64,000 bases of DNA from Pampus argenteus. Taxonomy: Eukaryota > Chordata > Actinopteri > Scombriformes > Stromateidae. The notes beneath the pieces were generated by a model, which saw only the letters and a list, made by a program, of their open reading frames with translations, was not told the DNA's origin and made no database searches. This document shows positions 24,092-37,625 of this stretch, in pieces; the first letter of the stretch is position 1, and every line of letters begins with the position of its first letter. The DNA lies in the NCBI GenBank assembly GCA_036937835.1, contig CM072862.1, positions 14,644,501 through 14,708,500 of the forward strand, in the 5' to 3' direction. A program made the translations under genes and the position numbers.

Positions 24092-26109
24092 CTGCATGGG
24101 AGAGCAACCAATTAACTTCATATTGATACAGTAAAGAACATCATAAAACAGCACAGCATGAGAAGATCTTTCAGATGAGTAACTAAAATGAACACAGTCT
24201 GGTCATCCTGCCTTACTCTTTTTATTTGACCGAAATAACCTAATCTCTCTCTTGTTCGTTTCATGGCACATTTCCGTGTTGTACTTATTGCCATAATTTG
24301 ACATGATAATGAATAAAGGGACGGCTAAGACTGACAGAGGCTGTTCTTCATGTCTATCTTCCTTCACACCCATGTTGATTGCTCCTGCCTCTACGAGACA
24401 GCTGGTCACTTCCATCTTTGTCTCCTGTCTGCAAGCGTACACCAGAAACCGAGTGCAGCTTTAGTGCCCCGCCCCTTTCTCTATCTTTGTATGTCTCTTG
24501 CAAATACCTCCATACACATGTTCCAGTGAGCCAATTAACCATTAGCCATCTTCATTACAGGATATGCCAACAGCTCACTACTCATGCTTGTAGTGGCTTG
24601 GTATTGATTTACCAAAAGTGAGAATAAAAGAGAAAAAATATGAAGTTAAAAGAAGAGAGGAGGCCGGTCTGACATGGACAGATGGGTGGTGAATGGAGTG
24701 TGACCGGGCCAGCTGCACATACACTCACACAGCGTGACTGTCAAATGGCTGGAAGCTACAATTAATTAAGTATGGGGTTGAATGTGTGAAAAAAAAATGA
24801 TTAGACACATGTATGAACCTTTATCTCCCACAGCAGTGATCATTTTCTGACGATTTATAGTCAAATAGTGACCTACTGGATGACTTCTCTGCAGCTAAAA
24901 GTGTCTCTGCTGGTGAGGACCTGGACCCTGCTGCTGACATCTAACTTGCTGGAACTATACACGCATGCACACCTGCATACAGACGGAAAACTACTACTCT
25001 GTAAAAGTACAATATTTGAAGGAATATTACTACTGTTACAGAATATATGTAAACACATTTCACTTTTTGGTATGATGAATGTTTTTTTTTTTTTTCATTT
25101 TGATTGCCAATCATTGCTCACGTAACACAGAAAATAATAAATTGTATTGCAACTGGATTTCATTTACACAAAATGGTGCTGAAGTTGTGTGTCAGTTGGC
25201 GTTTTATGTCGTGTTTGCTGAGCAACATGACGACTGTATGATTGACTGCATGATGAAGCCAGTACACAGGAAGAGAAGGGAGGATGCTGCTGAGCACAGT
25301 TGTCTCACTCTACAGGAGCAAAACCTCAGGACGTAATCAGACTGCCTTTTAGTAAACAAAATCCTATATGCTGCAATTAGTCTCTCCAGTATAGACTCCA
25401 CATACACACCCACTCACAAATAAAGAACCATAGACTCACATATATTTTTGATAGACGAATGGATGGTAGCTTTCACATTGGAAATTACTTTTTTTTTTTC
25501 AGTTTTGAAGTTTGTCTTGAGTTTAATTTGCTACATTATTTTTCCTGGATTTACTGAAAACAGTCCAATCTTTAGCAAGGAGTATAAATGTTTCACATCA
25601 GAATGGAGTCAAATCGATGATGATGATTGTTATGTCTTTTTCCTCCTTTTTTATTCTTTTTGGGTGAGCATCATACATGTTCTCAACCCTATTTAAATGC
25701 AGAGCATTTATAAACATCACTTTGTGCAAATGTCCTCCGTGATAATACATAATGCTCTGTAATTGTCTTGACTGTGATGATGATTAATGCAATAATAATA
25801 GTGATAAATGTAAAGTAATTATACATTTTGCCCATATTGTTATAGATATGCGATTGTTTTTTTCTTGTGTGCTTTTTAATTTTTTATCTTTACCCATTTA
25901 TTTATTTTCTTTTTTACATCAAGAAAAACATTAAAAATACAACATGTCAATGAGATTTGTCGCCAACATAATTAAACTATTAAAAAGAATAATAGTACAT
26001 CTACATGTTGTGTGTGTTAAACGGCTCTGGCTTTGTATCCTTTTATGCACTTTGTTTCACCTTGGTTGTCTATGAAACTACTGTATGTAAATGACAAAAC
26101 ATAATATTA

Positions 26110-26325
26110 GGGTGGGCAATATATCGATATATGTATTGTGATATGAGACTAGATATCATCTTAGATTTTAAATATCGTGATATGGCAAAGTGTTTTCTGT
26201 TCCTGGTTTTAAAGGCTGCATTACCACTTTCCAGATTCTTCTAGTTTATTTTTATTTGCACACTTAGTCATTATATCCACATTACTGATGATTATTTATC
26301 AAAAATTACATAATGAGTTTTAAAG
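26110..26325 (+). mobile_element. Fragment of a non-autonomous 'GGGCAATATATCGATAT' fish repeat
   Basis: GGTGGGCAATATATCGATAT, TGATATGAGACTAGATATCA and TTAGTCATTATATCCACATT follow in order, as in a repeat family common in teleost genomes whose intact copies begin GGGCTGGGCGATATATCGAT. The right end is missing. I do not recall the superfamily with confidence. Confidence 0.55.
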
Positions 26326-26559
26326 CCTTTGCCATGGTCTATAGTCTTTTACTGTGATTTGTATTAACAGATGTCAGGTCAAGTGCCAGACTGTCGCTTC
26401 ATACTGAGCCAGAGTGAGAGCTGGCTTAATCACACTACCTGGAAACCAAATTACACAACAACAGCATGAAAAAAAGCTTTTACTGATTTTGAATTTCCAG
26501 GGGAGGAATAAGTGGGGCAAGAGCTTTAACTGACTGGGCAGTCTTTGAAGACCTCAGCC

Positions 26560-26600
26560 AGACAGGATCCACCCTCCTGAAGTGTCCTTGAGCAGAACAC
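26560..26600 (+). mobile_element. SINE-like remnant
   Basis: CCTGAAGTGTCCTTGAGCAG followed by AACACGGACATCGC resembles the 'AAGTGTCCTTGAGCAAGACAC' block of fish SINEs. Very short and degraded. Confidence 0.35.
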
Positions 26601-26770
26601 GGACATCGCAAGCAGTCATCAGCTCAGCAGAAATACATGCATTTTGGGAATTTGTGCACCGCATGTACTTTATGTTCACAAACCTTTTGGCAAGCAGCTA
26701 AGAACATGTGCGCACACACACTCCTACTACTGTTTCACCACAAAATTCATTTTTGCAGTGGAGGAAAAGA

Positions 26771-26820
26771 CACAGACAGACAGACAGACACACACACACA
26801 CACACACAGACACACACACA
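26771..26820 (+). repeat. (CAGA)n-(CA)n compound microsatellite
   Basis: CAGACAGACAGACAGA followed by about 15 CA units with one GA interruption. Confidence 0.9.
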
Positions 26821-27544
26821 CTAATGTAATGAGATAAAATCCTCACTAAAAATTTTGTATTCATCATAATTTTCTACCCAATTTTTCATACTGTGGGTTG
26901 AACTGCATCTTTAAATTTTGTTATGCATTTCTCAGTCACCATGTATATCAAACAAGTAATTTAACAACAGAACAAAACATTGCTTTTATTAAATACTTGA
27001 GCTGATGAGTGACAACCATTTTCATCATTTTTATAATCCTGCTCACATATCGTTATTATTTCCACCTAAAAGCAAAACAATTATGACTGAAAACCTGAAA
27101 AAACCATTTAACTGAGGACATATGAAATTGCAAAACTGACTGAACTTTAATTGTTTTTGGCAGATTTAAGAAACTACTTCATACGCTTAAAAAAAAAAAA
27201 AGTATTGTTCCTTTCCATTTATTACTGTCACTTTTCCATCAAATTAAAAATGATATTGGTAAAACCTACAATTTTCTAACTTAGCTTGGAGAAAAGCTCA
27301 AATATAAAGCTATATGGCTTTAAGCAGCAAAATATGTTTTGTGTTAGATAATTTTCTTCAGTTTTTTTCCCCCTTCAAATACAATTAAGGTCTTAAACGT
27401 CCAATTAAGACATACTTTATTTTTTGCACATTTGTCACACTTAAATGTTTCAAATCATCAAACTAATTTAAATGTTAGTCAAAGATAATGGAAGTAAAGA
27501 CAAATTTTAAAAAACAGTTTTTAAATGATGATTTTTATCATTAA

Positions 27545-28205
27545 GGGAAAAAACCTTTAAACCTACATGGCCCTCCACACCCAGGCCTGATTACTGCCAC
27601 TGTTCGAAATCAAGAAATCACTTAAATAGGACCTGCCTGACAAAGTGAAGTAGACCAAAAAATCCTCAAAAGCTTGACATCATGCCAAGAAAAAATTCAG
27701 GAAAAAATGAGAAAGAAAATCATTGAGGTCTATCAGTCTGGAAAAGGTTATAAAGCCATTTTCAAAGTAGTGAGAGCAGTTAACCACAAATGGTGAAAAC
27801 ATGGAAGAATGGTGAACGTTCCCAGGAGTGGCCGGACAACCAAAATTACCCCGAGAACTCAGCGACGACTCATCCGGGAGGTCACAAAAAACCCTACAAC
27901 AACATCCAAATAACTGCAGGCCTCACTTGCCTTAGTTCAGGAGTCAGCGTTCATGACTTCACCATAAAAAAAGAGACTGGGAAAAAATGGCCTGCATGGC
28001 GGAGTTTAAGATGAAAACCACTGCTGAGCAAAAAGATCACCAAGGCTCTTTTCATTTTTGACAGGAAACATCTTGATGACCTCCAAGACTTTTGGGAAAA
28101 TACTTCGTGGACTGACAACACAGATGTTGAACTCTTTTTGAAGGTGTGTGTCGCACTACATCTGGTGTAAAAGATGTTTTCAGAAAAAAAAAACCATACC
28201 AAAAG
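27545..28205 (+). pseudogene. Truncated Tc1/mariner transposase pseudogene
   Basis: The leader CTACATGGCCCTCCACACCC and the coding part match Tc1-like elements of fishes. Visible in broken frames: RKKIIEVYQSGKGYKAI (first helix-turn-helix), LRTFPGVAG-type linker sequence with the GRPT-like motif around 27,825-27,840, TPRTQRRLIREVTKNPTTTS (second HTH), then the region of the first catalytic Asp (WTD at about 28,110). The copy stops near FQKKK..IPK at 28,200, so the other two catalytic acids and the right inverted repeat are absent. Stops and indels make it inactive. The left inverted repeat was not located. Confidence 0.8.
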
Positions 28206-29701
28206 TAAAATAGGTAGTTGTGTATTTGATTGATGTTTAAATTATTTTATAGATCAGTAAAGATGCTATTCTTTGCTTGTTTATAAGTTCACAGTTTTTT
28301 GGCTCTGACTTGCCATTATTAATCAGGGCACATAACTAGTGAAATATGGATGCATCTTTTCCATTTTCTGCACTGCAACTCAGGTCAGAACTCAGATCTA
28401 GAGTTAATCTGCAACCATAAAGGAAAGGGTTTAGTTTCCACTTTCAGGGCTAAATGCAGAGTGATTACAGGCATCACTGTCAACATAAAAGAGTGGAATA
28501 TGACCCTAAGAGAAACAGAGATAGATATGGATAGACTGAATGTAGATCAGATCTTAACACCACAGCAGCCATAAGTTGCAGTCAAATGACAACACATGAT
28601 CTAAATTATAGTTCCTAAAAGGCCTCTTCACATCCACATTACAACAAACGACACACAGTATAAAGCAAAGTCCTTCAGTCTTCCCTACAAACATGAAGCG
28701 TTGTGAGTTAAGTGCTGCTTCTGTGGAAGTTGTGAGTGTAGCTGCAGAAAAGCTGCTCTGCAAAAAGCTCTGATTATGAAACATCCTAAATGTATGTTAA
28801 TGGTTTAGACAAAAATACAATAAAACAAAATCCAAGCTTTAATCACCAGAAAGCAGGATTATAAAGTAGTTAAACCGGTCATCTGTCTCATAAGTCCTTA
28901 TGAGCAGGAAGCGTGCTAACCGTGCTAATGTGAGGGACAGGTTGGGCTTGCATCATACCTCATAGTGTTTGTGTAGACATGAAGTTCACACCAGTGTTTA
29001 CTAACATGAACTCCGACATCGTTTCCTCTGACTCACTACCAAACCACCATCTGATTAGATCAATGTGAATGTACAAGGAAAACACGGCATGTGAGGCTAA
29101 AGTGAAAGGAAACACGGGTTTCACAATGAACTACAGAGACGGGCGAGTAAAACAAGGTTCGTCTATGAGAGAGAGAGAGAGACAAAACAAAGGAGGGTAA
29201 AAATGCTAAGCTAAAAAATGAGAGGCACAGTGGAAAATCCTGTCTTTCAGAAACACAGTGCTGCATGCAAACATCCACTTAGGCACACACAAACACAAAG
29301 GAAACACAGTATACTCACAGTTTGGGCTGAACAGGGTCATATCAGGGAAGCAAAACAACCAGGAAACTGAGATAAGGGAAGCTAGTTGAGGATTTGCTTC
29401 ACTCTTGCAACTCTGTCCTTTTTTTTACGTCCTCAATCTTGCTGCGTATGTTTTCAGGCTAGTGTTTGGCTGACTGCTGTGTGATACTACTGAGTCAGTG
29501 TCAAACCAGCTAGAGAAGCACCACTGGGATGTACCAAGTATTTTTCTTGGGCAGGGGTGGACAAGGGTGCACTGGGCTGATCCATTAGCAGGAGAACTGG
29601 CAGGAGGATTGGATGAGTGTGCAGCTAGTTTCCCCCTCAGCAACAGGAGTTTGACTAGAGCTCAAGGCTTACAAAACCCAGCCAAGAGGAAGCTGTCGTT
29701 A

Positions 29702-29727
29702 TGTGTGTGTGTGTGTGTGTGTGTGTC
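29702..29727 (+). repeat. (TG)n microsatellite
   Basis: 13 TG units. Confidence 0.9.
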
Positions 29728-32700
29728 TTAATTCACATGTCAGAACGCAGAAACCTGAAGACACAGCTGTGCAGTTGCCTCACTTCACATTTCTTATATA
29801 ATACTCTTATTTTTTTTTTTTAAAACACAATGATACACTCATTGACAAAGAGATTAGAAAAAAAGAGTCTCTATGTGTCATTAATGCATTAATTAATATT
29901 ATCTGAAAGGGAGACATTCAGGGAAAAATATTCACACTGAGAACAGACACGCACATGATGGAGAAAGAAGCACTAACTTTAGCCCAGTGTAATTATGTAA
30001 GACAGCAACCAGGGATTAGTGGCAGAGTATAGTGAGTAGAGCAGTTGCTCTCTCCCTGTATTTGATGAATTTACAAGCAATTGTAAGTTGGAACATTCTC
30101 AGCCTGAACCCTACTGAATACTGTGTGAATAGACCATTTTATTACGTCTCTAGTAAAATAATTATTATTACAAGTTATCTCCATCACCCGGATCTTGATT
30201 CTTCTTAATCCTGCATCTGAAAACACGTCCAGCAAAATCACTGTTTATGTATTGCAAACTGTGCGTGTAGTCTAATCATTGCTCCATTTTTGTTGTGTGG
30301 TAGTTGGAGAAAGAATATACCTGAGGGTGTTTAATCTTTCTGGCGCCCGAGGAGAGGCTTTCATGTGGGTTTAATTAGCTTTTTTAACAACCAACCCAGG
30401 CTAAGACTGGCTGTGAGGCAAACTTTAATCTTAGTCAATTCAAAAATGATTATTTGCTCTTTTCACACTACACTTAACCCAGTCATAATTGCATTATTAA
30501 ACTGTTAACCCTTGAATAACTATGCTCTCAGTAGTGTGACAAGGAGCTAAATTAGCCCAGGGCCTGTAAAGTACAATGGCACTAAGTCAGAAATATATAA
30601 TGTGACATGTGATGTTTCTGTTTCAACTCAGAACATACAGAAAATTGCAGCAGCTTTGAAGACTACAAAAACAATGCCATTGCAGTGTCATCTTCATATT
30701 TACTATTCTAACAGAATCTTGAGGCTTTTACCAAAATAAATTAGAAAGATTGGGTATTAAAATTAAGAACTTATATTGTTGGAATAGTTGAAATGCACCA
30801 TAAGGACAATATTGTATACACTATATAATAAATCACCGGATTGTGCACTAAATGTTGTTTCAGTGGTGCCAGCTCAGTGTACAAGGGCCGTACATGCATC
30901 CAGGAACAGCATCAGTACACGTGTGCCACAGGACGAGACAGAGCTTTTTTGCAAGGTTTAAATGGATAGATGACCATTTTTTTGCAATGGTTTTACAGTG
31001 CTTTCTTTTGTAATGGTTGCGTATTGCAAAAATGCTTTCTATGGCAGCAGGTGTCACATGACCTGCAGTTCCATTTGTTGCCACTGCACCAAATCACTGC
31101 ACAGCCCAGTGCTGTTCCTGTAGACCTGTTAAGCTCACTGGGACAGTTCAACAGAAAGTACAGACAGTTCTTTGTGCAAAACACAATTATACTCACTATT
31201 TATAACTTTCTAGACTGTGGATGAAAGATGTATTCTCTAACTTTATTTGTTTCTGACTTCTGACATCTTCCAGTCTTTCCAGATCGAGGTGTATTTAGGT
31301 TCACTGTCAGCTATCAGATCTATTAAAGAGAAACAACGGAGAGGCAAGGTGAGTGAGAGAAGGTAGTGGAGCAGAACTTGGCTTGATGCAGCTCAGTGGG
31401 TTGACTCACCTAAACTGAAAGGGCTGAAGGGGAGGGTGGAAGCAAAGCAAAATTAGCCTGCATACTCAGGACACAGGTTATATCAGAGAGGAATAACAAG
31501 AAAAAAGAGTTCAGAAAGAAATTACAGTCGTCTAGTGGATGAATAGTTTTACCTTAAGATGTACTGTTTACACGTTAAGTATGGAAATTGAAGGACTACA
31601 TGTTTGTGAGTCAAAACAGGTTGAGGATGTTATTGCTGGTCTGCTATTTGTCCAACAAATTATTGATAAGCATAACTACTTCTTGCAAATACTCCTGGTT
31701 CTAACTGTAAAGTGCTTCCTTGTGAATGGGAAATAAAGTGGTATTAATATATCTACATTACACACTTACATTGAAGTTAGGCAACAGGATTGCAGAAAGA
31801 GTTTTGTTTTAGCTGACATACTCAAGCTGTGCTCAGCCAACTGACAAATTGACCACATAACAAAGGATCAAGGCTGTGGGCTATATACTGGTGATGAACT
31901 CACACAGGGGAGGCAGGCAGCAGACTGAGGTTTAACAGTCAGACTGAAAAGACTGTTAGTGAGTTGGCCTTCAGAAAATGTCAACAATCTTCCTGTATGG
32001 AAACTACAACTACTTACATATATGTAAATTACATACAGAGGGGGGAAAGCTAAATTGTATACAAATTGTAATGGAGCTCACTGTGGTGTCCAAAAGTCCA
32101 GTGAATTGTAACTTGCGTGGTCTTTTTTTTTTGTGCAATTTTTCCATTTTCCAGACACACAGAAGAAACAGAGTTTGGTTATCATTCTTTGTCAAGTTGG
32201 TCAGTTTTTGAAACTGCTCTTAGTCAACACATCCCACACACACATTCTCGTCTGTTGATTAGCTACTCTGAACATTCACACCGAGCTAGACCGACCAGAG
32301 CATCGCCGTCCAATGAAAATCAGTGTTCACTGAGGTATTACTGTATCTTGACATGATAATCTTCTTTTTAAATGCACCACTGCACGCTTTAACCCCACCA
32401 TGGAGCACTGCAGACAGCTCATACATTATCATTGAGTGCATTTTCTCTTTCCTTACCCTCCTCTCTCTCTGTGTCACACCCACCACCTCCCTCATCCCCC
32501 ACCCCCAACACACACCGTCCTCCCCCACCACTCTCTAGCTGGAGTGCCTCCATGTGAAAAGCTTATTATGTTCTGCTACTGAACCTGCAAACTCAATTGG
32601 ACAGAGAGCTAGAGTCCAAGCCTGAGTGTCTGCATTGTGTGTGTGGGTACCTGTAAGTGTGATCAGTGGTGAATAAATTAGGAATAGCTCCATCAGTGTG

Positions 32701-32731
32701 ACAGTGCCCAGGTGGTGAGATTTTCCCCTTT

Positions 32732-32796
32732 TTTGAGCATTTCAGTCCAACTGTGGCAGCAGAGTGAGCTGCCACAGTTGGACTGAAGAGCTAAAT
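32732..32796. repeat. Perfect 20-bp inverted repeat (hairpin)
   Basis: Arm TTCAGTCCAACTGTGGCAGC at 32,741-32,760 and its exact reverse complement at 32,768-32,787 are separated by the 7-nt loop AGAGTGA. The stem extends below with one G-T pair, one A-A mismatch and three more pairs (CGA/TCG type). An RNA copy of either strand would fold into a miRNA-precursor-like hairpin; the sequence matches no miRNA I recall. Confidence 0.9.
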
Positions 32797-35620
32797 ATTT
32801 TAACTGGCACCTCATTTACTTTTTTTTGCTACTGGACTTCAACTATTACACTTATCATACTATCCTGCTCAATAAAATAGGTTCATTAGGACCACTGAGT
32901 CTTTTTTCATACATGCAGGTAGATACTTTAACTTTGTAACCTGTGATTCATTTTTATCTCCAGCTTTTTATGGATTTAAAATGTCTAAATCTGTGCAGAA
33001 CAACCTACATCTAAACTTGTTGCTGCTTTGACTGAATAATGTGTTGAAAACATGGAATTAGACCCTGTCTTTGTGGTTTGGATTTGGTTTTAAAGTTAGT
33101 CACTTGGATGTGAGATAACAGTGTCCTCAGTCCAGTTTGATCTCAGTTTTGGATGAAGCTGTCTATCCCATGGGCATCTCTCAAATACAGAACATACACA
33201 CACTGTTTCCAAACTTGTGATGTATTGAACACAGGAAGCTGGTTGAGCTTGGAGTGAGCAGGTTCTTCAGAGGATAATCCAATTTATGCTGGCAAGTCTC
33301 TGATGAATGATTAGAAGAAGGATTCAATTATTCTCTGGGATGATGAACACAGTTAACTTTGCATTAGCGCCTTTTTTCTCGTCTCTTGCATGCAGCGAGA
33401 CGGACACAACAGAGAGCGTGGCTGAATTGACTAGCATTCTCGAACAACCCCATTCATCATCCTCCACAGCCCTTTCTTTCTTTCTGCGTCAGTGATAGCC
33501 CTGTTCACCCGAACTGCCCAACTGTGACGAAACCACCCGCATAAAACTCTTAACTAGCCAGACATTTCTGCACCAGCCAGAGTCTGACAGAAACCTGGAG
33601 TAGAAAGGAACACATGAAAACACACAAGACCAAAACATGAAAATGAGTCTGATTAAAAACATTAGATGACATGTTTTTAATACTTTTGCCCTGATGTATG
33701 TTGAATTTGTTGACAGACTTTTTTTTTTATAACGGTACTTCAACTCTTGAATTTAAATCAAGCAGAATAATCCATAATGTGTATATTACATTGCAAAAGT
33801 ATATATATTTTTAGAATATATATATATATATGTTACTCGTATACCATTCTTATCTCTATTTCGTCCTCATGACGTCATCATATTGTTCATGCATGCATGT
33901 CTGTCTTGTAGCCTTTGTTGCTTGGTTGTGGGTTCTTCACATTGTCCATGCACATATTTCTGATTCAGGCTCGAACATGTATAGATGAGAAGTTACCATT
34001 TTGAGTAAAGAATGACAAAAAGAAGTGAAATCCTACAACAACTTTTTGGAGCTAAACATTTACTTTCATTAACTGATTTTTGGCCACTTCAAGGCAGTGA
34101 CAACAAGCTGTAAACAGACAAACAATATTAACATATTGTCACTTTTTATTTGCATGAAGCAGACACAGAACAACATCAGCATTTATTTGGAGTTGTGTTT
34201 CTGGCTTCCCAATGAATGTAATCACCTTTTATTCTAAAAACAGCTGCTGCTGCTGGTTGAAAATGATGCTGAAATGTGAGTGAACTGAGACAATCATGTC
34301 ATAAAGCTCTGTAAAGCGGAGTGGAACAGCAGCCTTGGGTGATAATGAAATGGAGATCCATAAAATGTTCAGTGAGGAAGGATTATATTTTCATGCATAG
34401 GCCTGTAGTTATATTCCTCATACATCCTGCCATTCTCATGTCTCACACAAGCTCACTCTTATTATTCTAATTATTAACAGCTATCAGATGTTCACATCAG
34501 CTGTTCACATCTATCCAATAATATGGCAACACACCGCCATCATCTTGTGGCTGTTTTTTTTAAATATGCTTGTCTTTTTGCCTTTAGCATTTTCATGCGC
34601 AGCCCATCACCATCCAGTCTGCAGATTCATCAGCTCATCACTTCATCAACCTCATCAGTCTTATCAGTCTCAGCAGAAGTTGCCGCCACCACCACCATCA
34701 CTGTCTGGACTCAGTGGGGATATTTATCTTGTTGCTGCTCAGGGCTGATGTCCCTCAATTACAAAATCTCCCTGTAGAGTCTAAACAGTAGAGACATAAT
34801 TATCAAGATGGACACATGTAGTCATTGTTAATACAGAAATATTGATTGTGGCAGCTTTAAGAGCAAAAAGTTAGTGTCAACATCAAGTTGTTCTCAACTC
34901 AGGTGCACACAGGTACATGCACACAAACTGTTACTAAGGGATTTCCTGACGAATTATGTTTTGTCGTGTCATTGGTATGAATCATTGTTGTGTTGATTTC
35001 CTCCCAGTAGTATGTAAGCAGCATTAGTCTTGGTCTGACTTACAAATTCAGACAGGAACCAGCAGACGTGTGCTGAGACGCTTCGATCGTGCATTAGACA
35101 AAGAAGCACTTCTCATGCACCCCCCACCACTCTCAACCTTTGATTTTACATCCCTAATACCCTTAACAGCCACATCTTTATCACATGTTAAAGCAACATA
35201 TTGATTTTTTTCTTTACTCTGTAAAATCCATATTGGTACCAGAGAAAAAATTATGATAAGCAAAATGTAGATTCATAGTGATGTGGATTCATATTTTTAA
35301 AGAAATCAATTTAACAAAAAATAGGATTATAGACCTTAAATTAGTGCCACAGTAGACACTTTAAAAAAATCACTGTAATAAATGTTATCCAACATTATTG
35401 GTTAAACTCTTATGCATTAATGACGAGATGATCTTGTCTGCTCTATTTTTTATAATTCTGCTTTACATATATTCAGTTACAGACTACTAACCACAAGTGT
35501 TAACACCATTATGCACAGAATGTTACATTAATGGCTGTTATAGCTTCTGCAACACTTGGATAGACATCGCCTTGGTTGCATCACAAGTACAAAAATGTAT
35601 TTTGACTTAACAGGCAAAGG

Positions 35621-35780
35621 TATATTATATTATATTATATTATATTATATTATATTATATTATATTATATTATATTATATTATATTATATTATATTATAT
35701 TATATTATATTATATTATATTATATTATATTATATTATATTATATTATATTATATTATATTATATTATATTATATTATAT
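35621..35780 (+). repeat. Perfect (TATAT)32 pentanucleotide array
   Basis: 160 bp of uninterrupted TATAT units (ATATT phase shifted), embedded in unique sequence. Confidence 0.97.
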
Positions 35781-37360
35781 TTGTTGTCATCTTAAGTGTA
35801 TTGCATTTCAACATGCCTAACAGAGAGCATACTTCGTCACGTATAAAGGTGAAAGCTGGGTCAAGCGTGAGTGGATGATGTTAAATTGTCCAGGGCTGTT
35901 TTTGTTTTGAGTAGGGTCAGACACATTGTTTAGTTACATTGAGGTTAACTTCAAAATGCTAATTAAGTAGGGAGAACTCTTTCATGGCAGCAGCTGCTCC
36001 CTCTTCTCTTTGTATTGGGCAACAAGTGCCTTGTTCAGGCTCCAGTTTTTGCACAGATTTCCTCATCATAAACACATTTCTGTTTATGTGCTTAGATACC
36101 TTTTGGTTATCTTGTTTGGCCTTAATCATGCATTAACAAACACTGGTTTGAATATTTTATTTGCATTAATTGAATGCATATAATGTTGACCCCACTAGAA
36201 AACCTGCATACTTACACACTGCCCAGTTGCACAATTGGCACTGTTTCCAAGCACAAACAGGCCAATGCAGCATAGTAACATCAGACATTATCCCAAAACA
36301 TTTGACCTTAAATCAAACCTGATGGCTAATCATTCACAACAAAGACATGAAGAGTATCATTATACCATTAGCTTGCATAATGCTGAGGTAAGTGGAAAAC
36401 AAGGCTTGAATGACCTTCATGCTTTTGAGAGAGAGGTATAAGAAAGGACATACCAATATTCAGTAATTATCTAGTTAAATGTTAAACGAAATGCTAAAAT
36501 ACCCTCTGTCCTCTGTTTGTGACTCTTTACAACATAGCATTACATTTTCATGGTCATATTTACAGCAGCAGAACAGCCAAATACACTTCAATATATCAAT
36601 GTAAGTACTTTATACACTGACAATGGATCCTGTGAATGACGTGGGTGTTGGGTGGTCAACCAACAGGGAATTACCTTTACAGTACAGAAGGATGTATGCA
36701 CAGTATTTGCTTTTTAGGGCTATTAAGGGATGTCAGTATGATGACACAGCAGGCCAATATTGAGCTATTTACTGTATGAATTGTGTGGCCCATCCACTTT
36801 TAATCATTTAATCAATCATGGCTATACCACTGTTTGTGTTAGTTCAGAAAAGCACGAAGAAGATGCTCTTTTTTTAATAATTGTCATATATTCTTGTGAT
36901 AGTTATGCTTTTTGTTGGGCCTATAGCAACCTATGTGATAATACCAAGTATCGTAGGTAATAGCTCACTGCTTCTTGACTGGTTATTATCATCTAACCAC
37001 TCATCCACTGACCAAAAGCTGCATGTCTCTCATAGAAAGTCATTGTAGTTATTCTCATTCGCTGCATCAGTCCTTGTCATTCTTGGTACCACGTCTCATC
37101 TGCTCGCTCCTTCTCCATTCAGAAAATGATACACTTCCCCCACTCTGTCAGGCTGCATGACTCTTTGAAGTTAATGAGTCAAAACTATCAGTCGTTTCGC
37201 TTTTAATTAGAAAACGGACAGAATGATTACATTTTTAATTGAAGCTGTCATTTTCAATTAAGATATGACATCCTTGAGAAGCCCTCCCCCCCCCAACTAT
37301 TTATTCATTTATCACCACACTTCTCAAAATGTTCCACTTGTTTGCCTCCTGGTCCCTTTT

Positions 37361-37525
37361 CCTCTCCTCTCCTCTCCTCTCCTCTCCTCTCCTCTCCTCT
37401 CCTCTCCTCTCCTCTCCTCTCCTCTCCTCTCCTCTCCTCTCCTCTCCTCTCCTCTCCTCTCCTCTCCTCTCCTCTCCTCTCCTCTCCTCTCCTCTCCTCT
37501 CCTCTCCTCTCCTCTCCTCTCCTCT
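37361..37525 (+). repeat. Perfect (CCTCT)33 polypyrimidine array
   Basis: 165 bp of uninterrupted CCTCT units; all pyrimidine on the plus strand. Long open frames over it (LSSPLLSS / RGEERRGEE) are artefacts of the repeat. Confidence 0.97.
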
Positions 37526-37625
37526 CCTTTTACCTCCTGTTATATATAGTTCTCTGTCACCCAACAACTCATAGGTTTCTGCTTGCATGAACACCATTCA
37601 ACCCAATACAAAATACTAAACTGCA

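Noticed and set aside
25079..25130. Minus-strand MIGNQN peptide resembling the RRM motif FIGNLN
   Set aside because: Flanking residues (poly-Lys from a T-run) do not fit an RRM.
29300..29420. Possible 5' UTR exon with donor AAACT/GTGAGT on the minus strand for the RALY-like gene
   Set aside because: Only a donor-like word; no acceptor, coding sequence or promoter signal to support it.
35556..35795. 79-codon frame of repeated LYYII
   Set aside because: Translation of the (TATAT)n array.
37265..37597. Long open frames of LLSSP and RGEER repeats on both strands
   Set aside because: They are translations of the (CCTCT)n array, not genes.
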